64,000 nt of DNA from Olsenella intestinalis. GTDB taxonomy: Bacteria > Actinomycetota > Coriobacteriia > Coriobacteriales > Atopobiaceae. The stretch lies in contig NZ_JALGRK010000001.1 in NCBI RefSeq assembly GCF_023276655.1, positions 577,501-641,500 on the forward strand, read 5' to 3'. The translations under genes and the position numbers were made by a program. The notes beneath the pieces are model-generated. The model searched no databases, was not told the origin of the DNA, and saw only the letters and a program-made list of their open reading frames with translations. Positions 47,852 through 56,539 of this stretch are shown piece by piece. Within the stretch, counting starts at the first letter, position 1. The number at the start of each line of letters is the position of its first letter.

Positions 47852-49327
47852 ATGCTTGTCTACAACAGCCAGACCCACAAGAAGGAAGAGCTGCGCCCGA
47901 TAGAGGAGGGCAAGATCCGCATGTACGTGTGCGGGCCCACCGTCTACGACCAGATCCACATCGGCAACGCGCGCACCTTCCTCTCGTTCGACGTGATCCG
48001 CCGCTACCTCACCTACAAGGGCTACCAGGTGACGTTCGCGCAGAACCTGACCGACGTCGACGACAAGATCATCAACCGCGCCAACGAGGAGGGCCGCACC
48101 GCCGCCGAGGTCGCGGAGGAGTTCTCCGACGCCTTCATCGAGCAGATGCACCGCTTCGGCATCCTCGACCCCGACATCCGCCCGCGCGCCACGCGCGAGA
48201 TCGAGACCATGCAGGACATGATCTCCCGCCTGATCGAGCGCGGCTACGCATACCCCGCCGCCAACGGCGACGTGTACTTCTCGGTCCGCGCCGACAAGAG
48301 CTACGGCGTCCTGTCCGGGCGCGACCTCGACCAGCTGCGTGCCGGCGAGCGCGTCGAGGTGGTCGACGAGAAGCGCGACCCCTTCGACTTCGCGCTGTGG
48401 AAGGCCGCCAAGCCCGGCGAGCCCAGCTGGCCGAGCCCCTGGGGCGATGGCCGCCCCGGCTGGCACACCGAGTGCTGCGCGATGATCCACCGCCACCTGG
48501 GCACGCCCATCGACATCCATGGCGGCGGCCAGGACCTCATCTTCCCGCACCACGAGAACGAGACCGCCCAGGCCATGTGCGCCTGGGACGCGCCGCTCGC
48601 GCACACCTGGATGCACACGGGGATGCTCCGCGTCAACGGCGAGAAGATGTCCAAGTCGCTCGGCAACTTCTTCACGCTCAAGGAGATCCTCGACAAGTAC
48701 CCCGCCGACGCCGTGCGCCTGCTCATGCTCCAGACGCACTACCGCTCGGCGCTCGACTTCCAGACCGACCAGCTCGAGGGCGCCGTGGGCACGCTCGAGC
48801 GCCTGTCCACCTGCGTCGAGAACCTGCGCTGGGCCGCCAAGGTCGCCCCGCAGGACGGCGAGCTGACCGAGTGCGACCGCGCGTTCGGCGCGGCCATCGA
48901 GGCGGCCCGCGACGAGTTCGTCGCGCAGATGGACGACGACTTCAACACCTCCGGCGGCCTCGCGGCGATCTTCTCGCTCGTGACGAGCGCCAACAAGTAC
49001 CTCTCCGAGGCCGCGGGCACGATCGCGACCGCGCCGACGCTGCGCGCCGCCGACATGATCGTCGAGCTGGCCAACGTGCTCGGCATCGACCTCGCCGCCG
49101 GCTCGGCCGACGAGCTGCCCGCCGGCCTGGTCGACCTTGCGCGCGAGCAGGCGGGCTTTGCGGGCGACGACGTCCAGCAGGCGGCCGACGCCCTCATCGA
49201 GGCGCGCCAGAAGGCACGCGCCGAGAAGGACTGGGCTCGCGCCGACGCCATCCGTGACGGCATCTGCGCCCTGGGCCTCGTGCTCGAGGACACGGCCGCG
49301 GGCGCGCGTCTGCGCATGGGAGACTAG
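47852..49327 (+). CDS. cysS: Cysteinyl-tRNA synthetase
   Basis: 491 residues, class I. YVCGPTVYDQIHIGNART contains the zinc cysteine and HIGH-like motif; the distal zinc ligands are in HTECCAM and GGGQDLIFPHHENE; KMSKSLGNF is the KMSKS loop. A DALR helical domain follows (about 350-491). ATG 47852 comes after AAGGAGAGACG. TACAAT near 47779 in the end of ispF might be a promoter. Confidence 0.97.
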   Translation: MLVYNSQTHKKEELRPIEEGKIRMYVCGPTVYDQIHIGNARTFLSFDVIRRYLTYKGYQVTFAQNLTDVDDKIINRANEEGRTAAEVAEEFSDAFIEQMHRFGILDPDIRPRATREIETMQDMISRLIERGYAYPAANGDVYFSVRADKSYGVLSGRDLDQLRAGERVEVVDEKRDPFDFALWKAAKPGEPSWPSPWGDGRPGWHTECCAMIHRHLGTPIDIHGGGQDLIFPHHENETAQAMCAWDAPLAHTWMHTGMLRVNGEKMSKSLGNFFTLKEILDKYPADAVRLLMLQTHYRSALDFQTDQLEGAVGTLERLSTCVENLRWAAKVAPQDGELTECDRAFGAAIEAARDEFVAQMDDDFNTSGGLAAIFSLVTSANKYLSEAAGTIATAPTLRAADMIVELANVLGIDLAAGSADELPAGLVDLAREQAGFAGDDVQQAADALIEARQKARAEKDWARADAIRDGICALGLVLEDTAAGARLRMGD

Positions 49328-49328
49328 C

Positions 49329-50294
49329 GTGGCTCGCTCGGGCAGACAGGGCAAGGCCCCGCGCGCGGGCGCGTCCCGCGCAGGCTCCGGCCGCCCCTCC
49401 GGCGCGAAGGGCGCCGGCAAGGGCGCAGGCAAGGGGCGTGACTTCGGGAAGGGCGCGTCCGGGCGCCCGACCGGCAAGGGTGCCGGCAAGGGGCCCCGTG
49501 GTCCCCGCGGCGGCTCCCGCGCAGGCGCAGGCTCTTCTCGCAGCGACCTGATCGAGGGGCGTCGCGCCGTCGTTGAGGCGCTCGAGTGCGGCGTGCCCCT
49601 CAAGCGCGCGTACGTGTCGCTTTCCGGCGACTCGCGCGACGGGCAGGACCTCGCGCGCATCGCGTCGAGGCTCGAGGCCGCGGGCGTCGCCGTCGAGCGC
49701 GTGCCCAAGGCGCGCCTCGACCAGATGAGCTCGCACGGCGCCCACCAGGGCGTCGTCGTGCAGGCGAGCGACTTCCCGTATGCCGACCTCGCGGACGTGA
49801 TTCGCGCCGCGGGCGAAGGCGACGCGCTCATCGTGTTGCTTGACCACGTGACCGACGAGGGCAACTTCGGCGCCATCGTGCGCTCGGCCGAGGTCGTCGG
49901 CGCCGCGGGCGTCGTGATCGCCAAGGCCCGCGCCGCCAAGGTCGGCGTCGGCGCCTACAAGACCTCCGCCGGCGCGGTGCTGCATCTGCCCATCGCGCAG
50001 GTCTCCAACCTCGCCGGCGCGATCGACCAGATCAAGGAGGCGGGCTTCTGGGTCGCCGGCTCGACCGAGCACGCGACGCAGGACGTCTGGGAGGCCCCCA
50101 TGGGAGGGCGCCTCTGCCTGGTCATGGGCTCCGAGGGGTCGGGCATCTCGCGCCTGGTGCGCGAGAAGTGCGACTTCGAGTGCAAGCTGCCGCAGCGCGG
50201 CCGCGTCGAGTCGCTCAACGTCGCGCAGGCCACGACGGTCATGTGCTACGAGTGGCTCCGCCGCACGCACGAGTCGCAGGCGCACGAGGGCTAG
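49329..50294 (+). CDS. rlmB: 23S rRNA 2'-O-methyltransferase RlmB (SpoU/TrmH family)
   Basis: 321 residues beginning at GTG 49329, one base after the cysS stop. Residues about 1-72 are a Gly/Lys/Arg/Ser-rich low-complexity extension (KGAGKGAGKG-like), absent from ordinary RlmB. Then the substrate-binding domain (DLIEGRRAVVEALECG) and the knotted SPOUT domain with VTDEGNFGAIVRSAE, LVMGSEGSGIS and LPQRGRVESLNVAQA. It methylates G2251 (E. coli numbering). The basic extension probably helps bind rRNA. Confidence 0.94.
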   Translation: MARSGRQGKAPRAGASRAGSGRPSGAKGAGKGAGKGRDFGKGASGRPTGKGAGKGPRGPRGGSRAGAGSSRSDLIEGRRAVVEALECGVPLKRAYVSLSGDSRDGQDLARIASRLEAAGVAVERVPKARLDQMSSHGAHQGVVVQASDFPYADLADVIRAAGEGDALIVLLDHVTDEGNFGAIVRSAEVVGAAGVVIAKARAAKVGVGAYKTSAGAVLHLPIAQVSNLAGAIDQIKEAGFWVAGSTEHATQDVWEAPMGGRLCLVMGSEGSGISRLVREKCDFECKLPQRGRVESLNVAQATTVMCYEWLRRTHESQAHEG

Positions 50295-50302
50295 GGGAGA
50301 TC

Positions 50303-50839
50303 GTGGCGAAGAGTGACCTCGAGCTTCTTGTGGTCGACGGCTACAACGTCATCTACAAGACACCCCGCTATACCTCGCTCATGGACGAGAGCGATGCGCA
50401 CGACCCCTTCGTGCGCGCCCGCGACCTGCTCATCTCCGACGTCGCGGCATACGCCCAGGGGCGCTATCGCGCCGTCGTGGTGTTCGACGCGGCCGGCAAC
50501 GTCTCTCCCGAGCGCCCCAACCTCTCGAAGGCGGGCGTCAAGTGCATCTTCTCGGAGACGGGGGAGTCTGCCGACACCGTCATCGAGCGCATCGTGAGCG
50601 AGTCGCGCCGCGCCCTGCGCGACGTCACGGTCGTGACCTCCGACAACACGATCAGGGCCACCGTCGGCGGCATCCCCGTGAAGCGCATCTCGAGCGACGC
50701 GCTCGTCTCGGACGTGGAGGAGCTCGACGACGACATGGAGGCCGTCGTGCGCGACCAGGGCAAGAGCCGCCTCACGCTCGAGCGCAGGCTCGATCCCGAG
50801 ACCCGCGCCAAGCTCGACAAGCTGCTCGGTAGGGGATAG
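50303..50839 (+). CDS. rae1: NYN-domain endoribonuclease (Rae1/YacP)
   Basis: 178 residues from GTG 50303, seven nt after GGGGAG. PIN-like NYN fold: LLVVDGYNVIYKTP (acidic active site), VVFDAAGN, SETGESADTVIERIV and VTSDN. In B. subtilis Rae1 cleaves mRNA in the ribosomal A site. The cysS-rlmB-rae1 order is as in Firmicutes, but the mini-RNase III gene mrnC is missing between cysS and rlmB. Confidence 0.92.
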   Translation: MAKSDLELLVVDGYNVIYKTPRYTSLMDESDAHDPFVRARDLLISDVAAYAQGRYRAVVVFDAAGNVSPERPNLSKAGVKCIFSETGESADTVIERIVSESRRALRDVTVVTSDNTIRATVGGIPVKRISSDALVSDVEELDDDMEAVVRDQGKSRLTLERRLDPETRAKLDKLLGRG

Positions 50840-50907
50840 GCCCTGCGGCCTGCCCGCCCACGCGCCCACTGGCGCCGTGCGCGCCAAGACGCTATCATGC
50901 AATGCGC

Positions 50908-50983
50908 GCCAGCTTAGCTCAGTTGGTAGAGCCCCTGTCTTGTAAACAGGCTGTCATCGGTTCGAGTCCGGTAGCTGGCTCCA
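50908..50983 (+). tRNA. tRNA-Thr (anticodon TGT)
   Basis: GCCAGCT pairs with AGCTGGC; discriminator T; CCA encoded. Anticodon stem CCTGT/ACAGG encloses CTTGTAA, anticodon TGT. 76 nt. TATCAT at 50893 may be its -10. Confidence 0.95.
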
Positions 50984-50992
50984 GGACTCAAC

Positions 50993-51027
50993 GCGCCAAA
51001 TCTTTTTTACGGGATTTGGCGCTTTTT
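50993..51027 (+). terminator. Terminator of tRNA-Thr(TGT)
   Basis: GCGCCAAATC (50993-51002) pairs perfectly with GATTTGGCGC (51013-51022), followed by TTTTT. Confidence 0.92.
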
Positions 51028-51122
51028 GTTAGACCTGTGAGGAAGAGGGTCTCTCAAACAAGCCTCTGACCTGCCATTGTGCAGGAAATATGAGGGGGAT
51101 ACGCCCGGTTGCGTGGTATACG

Positions 51123-51151
51123 TTGACAATGAGTTTCCCACGACGTAATAT
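51123..51151 (+). promoter_or_regulatory. Strong promoter of the tRNA-tuf transcription unit
   Basis: TTGACA (51123-51128, consensus) and TAATAT (51146-51151) with 17-bp spacing, 50 bp before tRNA-Tyr. A hairpin GGAAGGG/CCCTTCC follows near 51160-51181. Confidence 0.85.
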
Positions 51152-51201
51152 TTCCTCCGCTTGGAAGGGACGCCCCTTCCAGAGCAGCTTGAAAACGGAA
51201 T

Positions 51202-51285
51202 GGGGATGTGGCACAGCGGCAACTGCGGCGGACTGTAAATCCGCTCCCTCTGGGTTCCTTGGTTCGAGTCCAAGCATCCCCACCA
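51202..51285 (+). tRNA. tRNA-Tyr (anticodon GTA)
   Basis: GGGGATG pairs with CATCCCC; discriminator A; CCA encoded. Anticodon stem GCGGA/TCCGC encloses CTGTAAA, anticodon GTA; a long variable arm (TCCCTCTGGGTTCCTT region) marks class II tyrosine tRNA. 84 nt. Confidence 0.95.
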
Positions 51286-51288
51286 TTC

Positions 51289-51364
51289 GCCCGTGTAGCT
51301 CAGTCGGTAGAGCACTTCGTTGGTAACGAAGAGGCCACCAGTTCAAGTCTGGTCGCGGGCTCCA
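51289..51364 (+). tRNA. tRNA-Thr (anticodon GGT)
   Basis: GCCCGTG pairs with CGCGGGC with one wobble; CCA encoded. Anticodon stem CTTCG/CGAAG encloses TTGGTAA, anticodon GGT. 76 nt, three bases after tRNA-Tyr. Confidence 0.95.
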
Positions 51365-51384
51365 TTTCAAGCTGGCACACATAC

Positions 51385-51461
51385 GCCGGTGTAGCTCAGC
51401 TGGTTAGAGCACGCGGCTCATACCCGCGATGTCACTGGTTCGAATCCAGTCACCGGTACCA
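51385..51461 (+). tRNA. tRNA-Met (anticodon CAT, elongator type)
   Basis: GCCGGTG pairs with CACCGGT (first pair G-T); CCA encoded. Anticodon stem CGCGG/CCGCG encloses CTCATAC, anticodon CAT. The stem lacks the three consecutive G-C pairs of initiator tRNA. A lysidine-modified isoleucine tRNA is a minor alternative. 77 nt. Confidence 0.9.
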
Positions 51462-51469
51462 GCGCACTT

Positions 51470-51489
51470 ACGGGGCTTCGGCCCCGTTT
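51470..51489 (+). terminator. Hairpin between tRNA-Met and tuf
   Basis: ACGGGGC (51470-51476), TTCG, GCCCCGT (51481-51487), TTTG. A weak terminator or processing hairpin that probably lets part of transcription continue into tuf. Confidence 0.6.
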
Positions 51490-51538
51490 GGCATAGTTAA
51501 GGTAATGGCCGAGAGGTTGTTTTCAAAAGGAGGACGGC

Positions 51539-52744
51539 ATGGCCAAGGAGAAGTTCGATCGTAGCAAGCCGCACGTAAACATCGGTACGATTGGTCACGT
51601 CGACCACGGCAAGACCACCCTTACCGCTGCCATCACCAAGGTTCTCTCCGAGACCGATGGCTGCAAGGCTGACTACACCGCTTTCGAGAACATCGATAAG
51701 GCTCCCGAGGAGCGTCAGCGTGGCATCACCATTTCTGTCGCCCACGTCGAGTACGAGACCTGGGAGCGTCACTACGCTCACGTTGACTGCCCCGGCCACG
51801 CCGACTACGTCAAGAACATGATCTCGGGCGCTGCTCAGATGGACGGCGCCATCCTCGTCATCGCCGCCACCGACGGCCCGATGGCCCAGACCCGCGAGCA
51901 CATCCTCCTCGCCCGTCAGGTCGGCGTCCCCTACATCATCGTCTTCCTCAACAAGTGCGACATGGTTGACGACGACGAGCTCATCGACCTCGTCGAGATG
52001 GAGACCCGTGACCTCCTCTCCGAGTACGACTTCCCCGGTGATGACCTCCCCATCATCCGTGGCTCCGCTCTCGGCGCCCTCAACGGCGAGCAGAAGTGGG
52101 TCGACTCCGTCGTCGAGCTCATGCACACCGTTGACTCCTACATCCCCACGCCCGCCCGTGACAACGAGAAGCCGTTCCTGATGGCTATCGAGGATGTCAT
52201 GACCATCTCCGGCCGCGGCACCGTCGCCACCGGCCGTGTCGAGCGTGGCCAGCTGAACCTCAACGACACCGTTGAGATCGTCGGCATCAAGGACACCCAG
52301 TCCACCGTCGCCACCGGCATCGAGATGTTCCGCAAGACCATGGACTTCTGCGAGGCTGGCGACAACGTCGGTATCCTCCTCCGTGGCGTCAAGCGCGAGG
52401 ACATCCAGCGCGGCCAGGTTCTCTGCAAGCCGGGCTCCGTCACGCCGCACAAGAAGTTCACCGGCGAGATCTACGTCCTCACCAAGGAGGAGGGTGGCCG
52501 TCACACGCCGTTCTTCTCTGGCTACCGTCCCCAGTTCTACTTCCGCACCACTGACGTGACTGGCGACATCCAGGAGCTCACCGACGCCAACGGCGGCAAG
52601 GTCGAGATGGCTATGCCTGGTGACCACATCACCGTCACCTGCGAGCTCATCCACCCGATCGCCATGGAGCAGGGCCTCAAGTTCGCTATCCGCGAGGGTG
52701 GCCACACCGTCGGCGACGGCCGCGTCTCCACGATCGTCGAGTAA
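51539..52744 (+). CDS. tuf: Elongation factor Tu
   Basis: 401 residues. GTPase that delivers aminoacyl-tRNA. G1 GHVDHGKTT (19-27), effector-region [15 protein letters not shown]3 DCPGHADY, G4 NKCD, then domains 2 and 3 ending in [11 protein letters not shown] 51539 has AAAAGGAGG. Codons are more T-ended (CGT, GCT) than elsewhere, as expected of a very highly expressed gene. It is not in an rpsL-rpsG-fus operon here but downstream of three tRNAs, as tufB-type loci are. Confidence 0.98.
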   Translation: MAKEKFDRSKPHVNIGTIGHVDHGKTTLTAAITKVLSETDGCKADYTAFENIDKAPEERQRGITISVAHVEYETWERHYAHVDCPGHADYVKNMISGAAQMDGAILVIAATDGPMAQTREHILLARQVGVPYIIVFLNKCDMVDDDELIDLVEMETRDLLSEYDFPGDDLPIIRGSALGALNGEQKWVDSVVELMHTVDSYIPTPARDNEKPFLMAIEDVMTISGRGTVATGRVERGQLNLNDTVEIVGIKDTQSTVATGIEMFRKTMDFCEAGDNVGILLRGVKREDIQRGQVLCKPGSVTPHKKFTGEIYVLTKEEGGRHTPFFSGYRPQFYFRTTDVTGDIQELTDANGGKVEMAMPGDHITVTCELIHPIAMEQGLKFAIREGGHTVGDGRVSTIVE

Positions 52745-52775
52745 CTAGAGCCCACAAGGCCTTAGATGCTTGCTT

Positions 52776-52807
52776 CGGCGCCTCCGCAAGGGGGCGCCGT
52801 TTTTTTG
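52776..52807 (+). terminator. Terminator of tuf
   Basis: CGGCGCCTCC (52776-52785), GCAA loop, GGGGGCGCCG (52790-52799), then T8. Ten-bp stem with GNRA tetraloop: very strong. Confidence 0.95.
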
Positions 52808-53108
52808 TTGCGCCGCATCCAAGCCGCACCCCTCGTGCCACGCCGGGCGAGAGGAGCGTGCCGCCACGCCCCGCGCCCTCACGGGAGACGCGCGATCGCC
52901 CTCAGCCGCAACCAAAGGGCGCCCCAGGCGCCCGTGTCCCGTAAGCGCGGGACGCCCTCGGCCCCGTGGCGCCTCGCGAGCACGGCCCCAGGCTCTTCTC
53001 GGCCGCCCGCGACGCGTGCCAAAGGCGCCTTTTTGGTCGCCTGCGCGCGCCAGGAATGGATCGCATTTTGGTGGTTTTGTAAAGGCGCCGGCACAACCTG
53101 CGCCGCGG
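52808..53108. other. Gene-free gap with stacked GC hairpins
   Basis: I find no convincing gene between the tuf terminator and the rpmG promoter. The stretch holds two adjacent perfect hairpins, GGGCGCC-CCA-GGCGCCC (52917-52933) and GTCCCG-N6-CGGGAC (52936-52953), a decamer at 52992-53001, a one-mismatch decamer at 52848-52857, and the palindrome AAAGGCGCCTTT at 53021-53032. A small structured RNA is possible but I cannot name one. Confidence 0.5.
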
Positions 53109-53138
53109 TTGACATCTGCGGTGGACGAATGATAGCGT
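53109..53138 (+). promoter_or_regulatory. Promoter of rpmG-secE-nusG
   Basis: TTGACA (53109-53114, consensus) and TAGCGT (53133-53138), spacing 18 bp, 58 bp before rpmG. Confidence 0.75.
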
Positions 53139-53195
53139 ATCTCTTCGCGTCGCCATCGAAGAGACTCTCGGCGGCGACTGTCAACAGGAGGATCA

Positions 53196-53345
53196 ATGCG
53201 TACACAGGTTACTCTCGCCTGCACCGAGTGCAAGCGTCGCAACTACACCACGGATAAGAACAAGAGCAACACGCCCGACCGCATGGAGTTCAAGAAGTAT
53301 TGCCCGTGGTGCAAGAAGCACACCCTTCACAGGGAGACTCGCTAA
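53196..53345 (+). CDS. rpmG: 50S ribosomal protein L33
   Basis: 49 residues. Zinc-binding L33 with C9-x2-C12 and a second CPWC pair ([10 protein letters not shown] ... [15 protein letters not shown]). ATG 53196 follows ACAGGAGGATCA. Followed by tRNA-Trp, secE and nusG in the order usual for Firmicutes and many other bacteria. Confidence 0.97.
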   Translation: MRTQVTLACTECKRRNYTTDKNKSNTPDRMEFKKYCPWCKKHTLHRETR

Positions 53346-53360
53346 CCTAGGAGTCATCAC

Positions 53361-53436
53361 ACGCCAGTAGTTCAATTGGTAGAGCACCGGTCTCCAAAAC
53401 CGGCTGTTGTGGGTTCAAGTCCTACCTGGCGTGCCA
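53361..53436 (+). tRNA. tRNA-Trp (anticodon CCA)
   Basis: ACGCCAG pairs with CTGGCGT; discriminator G; CCA encoded. Anticodon stem CCGGT/ACCGG encloses CTCCAAA, anticodon CCA. 76 nt. It lies between rpmG and secE, a position seen in many bacteria. Confidence 0.95.
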
Positions 53437-53445
53437 GATTACACC

Positions 53446-53477
53446 ACCGGCTTTCCCCTCGGGGTTAGCCGGTTTCT
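53446..53477 (+). terminator. Hairpin between tRNA-Trp and secE
   Basis: ACCGGCT (53446-53452), inner CCCC/GGGG, AGCCGGT (53467-53473), then TTCT. Partial terminator or processing site; secE starts 32 bp later and has no separate promoter I can see. Confidence 0.6.
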
Positions 53478-53508
53478 ATGAATGAGGACATTGCCAGGAG
53501 GTTTGCAC

Positions 53509-53892
53509 ATGGCAAAGAAGGAGCGACAGAAGAGGAGTGCGCGCAAGGCCCGCGCGGCCGAGCGCGCCGAGCTCGAGGCCAAGCAGGCGAGCACTGCCGA
53601 GGCCGGCTCCTCCGAGCCCAAGGCCAAGGAGGTCGCCGCCGCGGCCCCCAAGAAGGCCGAGAAGGCCAAGGGCGAGAAGAGCGCCAAGAAGGGCGGCATC
53701 TTCGCCAAGATCGGCAAGTACTTCCGCGATGTCAAAAGCGAGCTGCACCGCGTGGTGTGGCCGAGCAAGCGTGAGCTGAGGAACTACTCTGTCGCGGCCA
53801 TTGCCATGCTGATCGTCTTCGGCGTGTTCTTCTGGCTCGTCGACACTGGCTTCATTGCCCTTCTCGTCGGCTTCACTGGACTGAGGGGATAA
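53509..53892 (+). CDS. secE: Preprotein translocase subunit SecE
   Basis: 127 residues from ATG 53509 (AGGAGGT upstream). The first 65 residues are a long Lys/Ala/Glu-rich cytoplasmic extension; then the conserved amphipathic helix FRDVKSELHRVVWPSKRE and one C-terminal membrane helix (about 100-125). It clamps SecY in the membrane. Followed four bp later by nusG. Confidence 0.96.
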   Translation: MAKKERQKRSARKARAAERAELEAKQASTAEAGSSEPKAKEVAAAAPKKAEKAKGEKSAKKGGIFAKIGKYFRDVKSELHRVVWPSKRELRNYSVAAIAMLIVFGVFFWLVDTGFIALLVGFTGLRG

Positions 53893-53895
53893 GCC

Positions 53896-54441
53896 ATGGC
53901 GAAGCGTTGGTACGTTGTTCACACCTACTCTGGATACGAGAACAAGGTCAAGACCGACCTTGAGCACCGTATCGAGACGTATGGCATGGAGGACATGATC
54001 GTCGACATCCAGATCCCGACCGAGGAGGTCACGGAGATCAAGGACGGCGGCAAGCGCGAGACCAAGGAGAGCAAGGTCTTCCCGGGCTATGTCCTCGTTC
54101 GCATGGAGGTCAACGACGAGTCCTGGGCGTGCGTCCGCAACACCCCGGGCGTGACCGGATTCGTCGGCATCGACGGCAAGCCCACGCCGCTGCGTCGCTC
54201 CGAGTTCAACAAGATCATGCGTCGCACCAACCCGAGGGGCGTCGAGGTGACCAAGCACACCACCACGACCAACCTCGAGCCGGGCATGTCGATCAAGGTC
54301 CTCTCCGGCCCGCTCGCCGACTTCGACGGCACCGTGTCGGAGGTCAACGCCGAGGCCGGCAAGGTCAAGGTCATGCTCACGATCTTCGGCCGCGAGACCC
54401 CTGTCGAGCTTACCCTCGACCAGGTTTCCAGCATCTCGTAG
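53896..54441 (+). CDS. nusG: Transcription termination/antitermination factor NusG
   Basis: 181 residues. NGN domain ([30 protein letters not shown]) and C-terminal KOW domain ([19 protein letters not shown]). Binds RNA polymerase and couples it with Rho or the ribosome. ATG 53896 follows GGGGATAAGCC. Confidence 0.97.
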   Translation: MAKRWYVVHTYSGYENKVKTDLEHRIETYGMEDMIVDIQIPTEEVTEIKDGGKRETKESKVFPGYVLVRMEVNDESWACVRNTPGVTGFVGIDGKPTPLRRSEFNKIMRRTNPRGVEVTKHTTTTNLEPGMSIKVLSGPLADFDGTVSEVNAEAGKVKVMLTIFGRETPVELTLDQVSSIS

Positions 54442-54533
54442 AAAACCACGGCCGTCCCCGTATCGGTGAGGATTGCTTCTCGGGGTCGGACAGCAGATAG
54501 CAACAGAGAACAGCGTTTGTCAGGAGACATACC

Positions 54534-54962
54534 ATGGCAGAGAAGAACGTCGTCAACTTCATCAAGCTTCAGATTCCCGCCGGCCAGGCCAACCCTGCGC
54601 CTCCCGTCGGCCCCGCCCTCGGTGCCGCCCAGGTCAACATCATGCAGTTCTGCCAGGCCTTCAACGCGGCCACGCAGGACAAGGCCGGTGACATCATCCC
54701 CGTCGAGATCACCGTCTACGAGGACCGCAGCTTCGACTTCGTCACCAAGACCCCTCCCGCGGCTCAGCTCATCAAGAAGGAGCTCAAGCTCAAGAGCGGT
54801 TCTGGCGTTCCCCAGCGCGACAAGGTGGGCCAGCTCACCGACGAGCAGCTGACCAAGATCGCCGAGATCAAGATGCCGGACCTCAACGCCAACGACATCG
54901 AGGCCGCCAAGAAGATCGTCGCCGGCACCGCCCGCTCCATGGGCGTCACCATCGCCGAGTAA
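54534..54962 (+). CDS. rplK: 50S ribosomal protein L11
   Basis: 142 residues. [30 protein letters not shown] (in part) and the C-terminal rRNA-binding domain with [10 protein letters not shown] are typical. ATG 54534 follows CAGGAGACATACC. The 92-bp leader may carry the L1 autoregulatory site, but I cannot delimit it. Confidence 0.98.
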   Translation: MAEKNVVNFIKLQIPAGQANPAPPVGPALGAAQVNIMQFCQAFNAATQDKAGDIIPVEITVYEDRSFDFVTKTPPAAQLIKKELKLKSGSGVPQRDKVGQLTDEQLTKIAEIKMPDLNANDIEAAKKIVAGTARSMGVTIAE

Positions 54963-55073
54963 CTTTGGTTTTTCGCGCGGCGCCCTCGGGCGTCGCGCTG
55001 TCTGCAAGAGGTGGCATGAGCCACCGGATACGTGGGAGGGCCACGCCGCCCGCTTACCACAGGAGGTAACAAC

Positions 55074-55778
55074 ATGGCGAAGCACGGAAAGAACTACAAC
55101 AACGCCGAGGCCAAGCTCGACAAGACGAAGGCCTACAGCCCTAAGGAGGCCATGACCCTCGTCAAGGAGCTCGCGAGCGCCAAGTTCGACGAGACCGTCG
55201 AGGTCTCCATCCGCCTGGGCGTTGACACCCGCAAGGCCGACCAGAACGTCCGCGGCTCCATCTCGCTGCCGAACGGCACCGGCAAGGAGGTCCGCGTGGC
55301 CGTCTTCGCCGAGGGCGAGCAGGCTCGCGCCGCCGAGGCCGCTGGTGCCGACATCGTCGGCTCCGATGACCTCGTCGCCGAGGTCCAGGCCGGCAACATC
55401 AACTTCGACGCCGTCATCGCGACCCCCAACCTCATGGGCAAGGTCGGTCGCCTCGGCCGCGTCCTCGGCCCCCGTGGCCTGATGCCGAACCCCAAGCTCG
55501 GCACCGTCACCATGGACGTCGAGAAGATGGTCAAGGAGCTCAAGGCTGGCCGCGTCGAGTACCGCGCCGACCGCTACGGCATCTGCCACGTCCCCATGGG
55601 CCGCGTCTCCTTCACCGTCGAGCAGCTCGTCGAGAACTACGCCGCGCTCTACACCGAGATCCTGCGCGTCAAGCCGTCCTCGGCCAAGGGGCGCTACGTC
55701 AAGTCCGTCGCCTTCTCCTCGACGATGGGCCCCGGCGTCAAGGTCGACACCTCCGTCACCCGCGACTTCCTCGCGTAA
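55074..55778 (+). CDS. rplA: 50S ribosomal protein L1
   Basis: 234 residues. Contains the L1 signature with [20 protein letters not shown] (around residues 120-140). It binds 23S rRNA at the L1 stalk and represses its own operon. ATG 55074 follows CAGGAGGTAAC. A strong terminator ends the rplKA transcript; rplJL lies 7.4 kb further on. Confidence 0.98.
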   Translation: MAKHGKNYNNAEAKLDKTKAYSPKEAMTLVKELASAKFDETVEVSIRLGVDTRKADQNVRGSISLPNGTGKEVRVAVFAEGEQARAAEAAGADIVGSDDLVAEVQAGNINFDAVIATPNLMGKVGRLGRVLGPRGLMPNPKLGTVTMDVEKMVKELKAGRVEYRADRYGICHVPMGRVSFTVEQLVENYAALYTEILRVKPSSAKGRYVKSVAFSSTMGPGVKVDTSVTRDFLA

Positions 55779-55803
55779 GGTTCGGAACATAGTTCGTCCT
55801 GCA

Positions 55804-55833
55804 AGGGCCGACCCAAACGGGTCGGCCCTTTTT
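55804..55833 (+). terminator. Terminator of rplK-rplA
   Basis: AGGGCCGACCC (55804-55814), AAAC loop, GGGTCGGCCCT (55819-55829), then TTTT. Perfect 11-bp stem. Confidence 0.95.
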
Positions 55834-55918
55834 GCGTCCGCGCCTTCTGTTGGCCGATTGCTTCCCCGTCCGGTGCGGACTCATAACTAAACTTTGATTC
55901 ATCTATGGGGAGGTGCCT

Positions 55919-56539
55919 ATGGCGCAACGCGCGACTGACTGCGAGCGAGGCCTGGCGTGGGACGAGACGTCTCGCACGACCCTGTTCCACGACAGGTTCA
56001 TCACGATCGACTCTTCGAGCTTCTCGCTGCCTGACGGCTCCGAGGCGGGACCGTACTACCTGTACTCGACCCATGACTCCGTGAGCATCATCCCCGTCAC
56101 GAAGGACGGGCAGATCGTATGCGTCCGCCAGTTCCGCCCTGGCGTCGCGCGGGTCATCCTCGAGCTGCCAGCCGGCGGCATCGACGAGAAGGACGTGGCG
56201 GACGCCTTGGCGGGTGAGTCCCATGCCGAGGTCGTGGCCGCTGCCGCACGCGAGCTGCGGGAGGAGACCGGCTACGTGGCTCGCGAACTCCGCTATCTGG
56301 GCGGCGTGTTGCTGCATGCCACGGTCAGTCGCGACGTCAACCACTGCGTCCTCGCGCTCGGCTGCGAGCGTGTCGGCGACCAGCAGCTTGACCCCACTGA
56401 GTTTCTGCACGTCGAGCTCGTGAGTCCGGACGAGCTCGATGCCCTGGTGCACGCCGGCGAGTTCCAGCAGCTGTCCCACGCGCATGCGTGGCTGCGCTGG
56501 GGCAGGCGTGCCCGCGCGAGCGAGGGAGGTGCGCGATGA
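55919..56539 (+). CDS. Nudix hydrolase, ADP-ribose pyrophosphatase-like
   Basis: 206 residues from ATG 55919, five nt after GGGGAGG. Nudix core AGGIDEKDV...AAARELREETGYVARELRYLGG has the REL-EE-TG helix; the segment between the first Gly and REL is longer than in standard ADP-ribose pyrophosphatases. VCVRQFRPGVARVILELPAGG is the typical strand before it. First gene of a tightly packed cluster; it overlaps the next gene as ATGA. In this context it may act on a nucleotide-linked intermediate rather than ADP-ribose. Confidence 0.85.
   Translation: MAQRATDCERGLAWDETSRTTLFHDRFITIDSSSFSLPDGSEAGPYYLYSTHDSVSIIPVTKDGQIVCVRQFRPGVARVILELPAGGIDEKDVADALAGESHAEVVAAAARELREETGYVARELRYLGGVLLHATVSRDVNHCVLALGCERVGDQQLDPTEFLHVELVSPDELDALVHAGEFQQLSHAHAWLRWGRRARASEGGAR

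Noticed and set aside
51385-51461. Initiator tRNA-fMet
   Set aside because: The first acceptor pair is G-T and the anticodon stem is CGCGG/CCGCG, without the three consecutive G-C pairs of initiators.
52766-53257. Coding region between tuf and rpmG
   Set aside because: The frame crosses the tuf terminator and rpmG promoter and has a low-complexity Arg/Pro/Ala composition typical of random GC-rich DNA.
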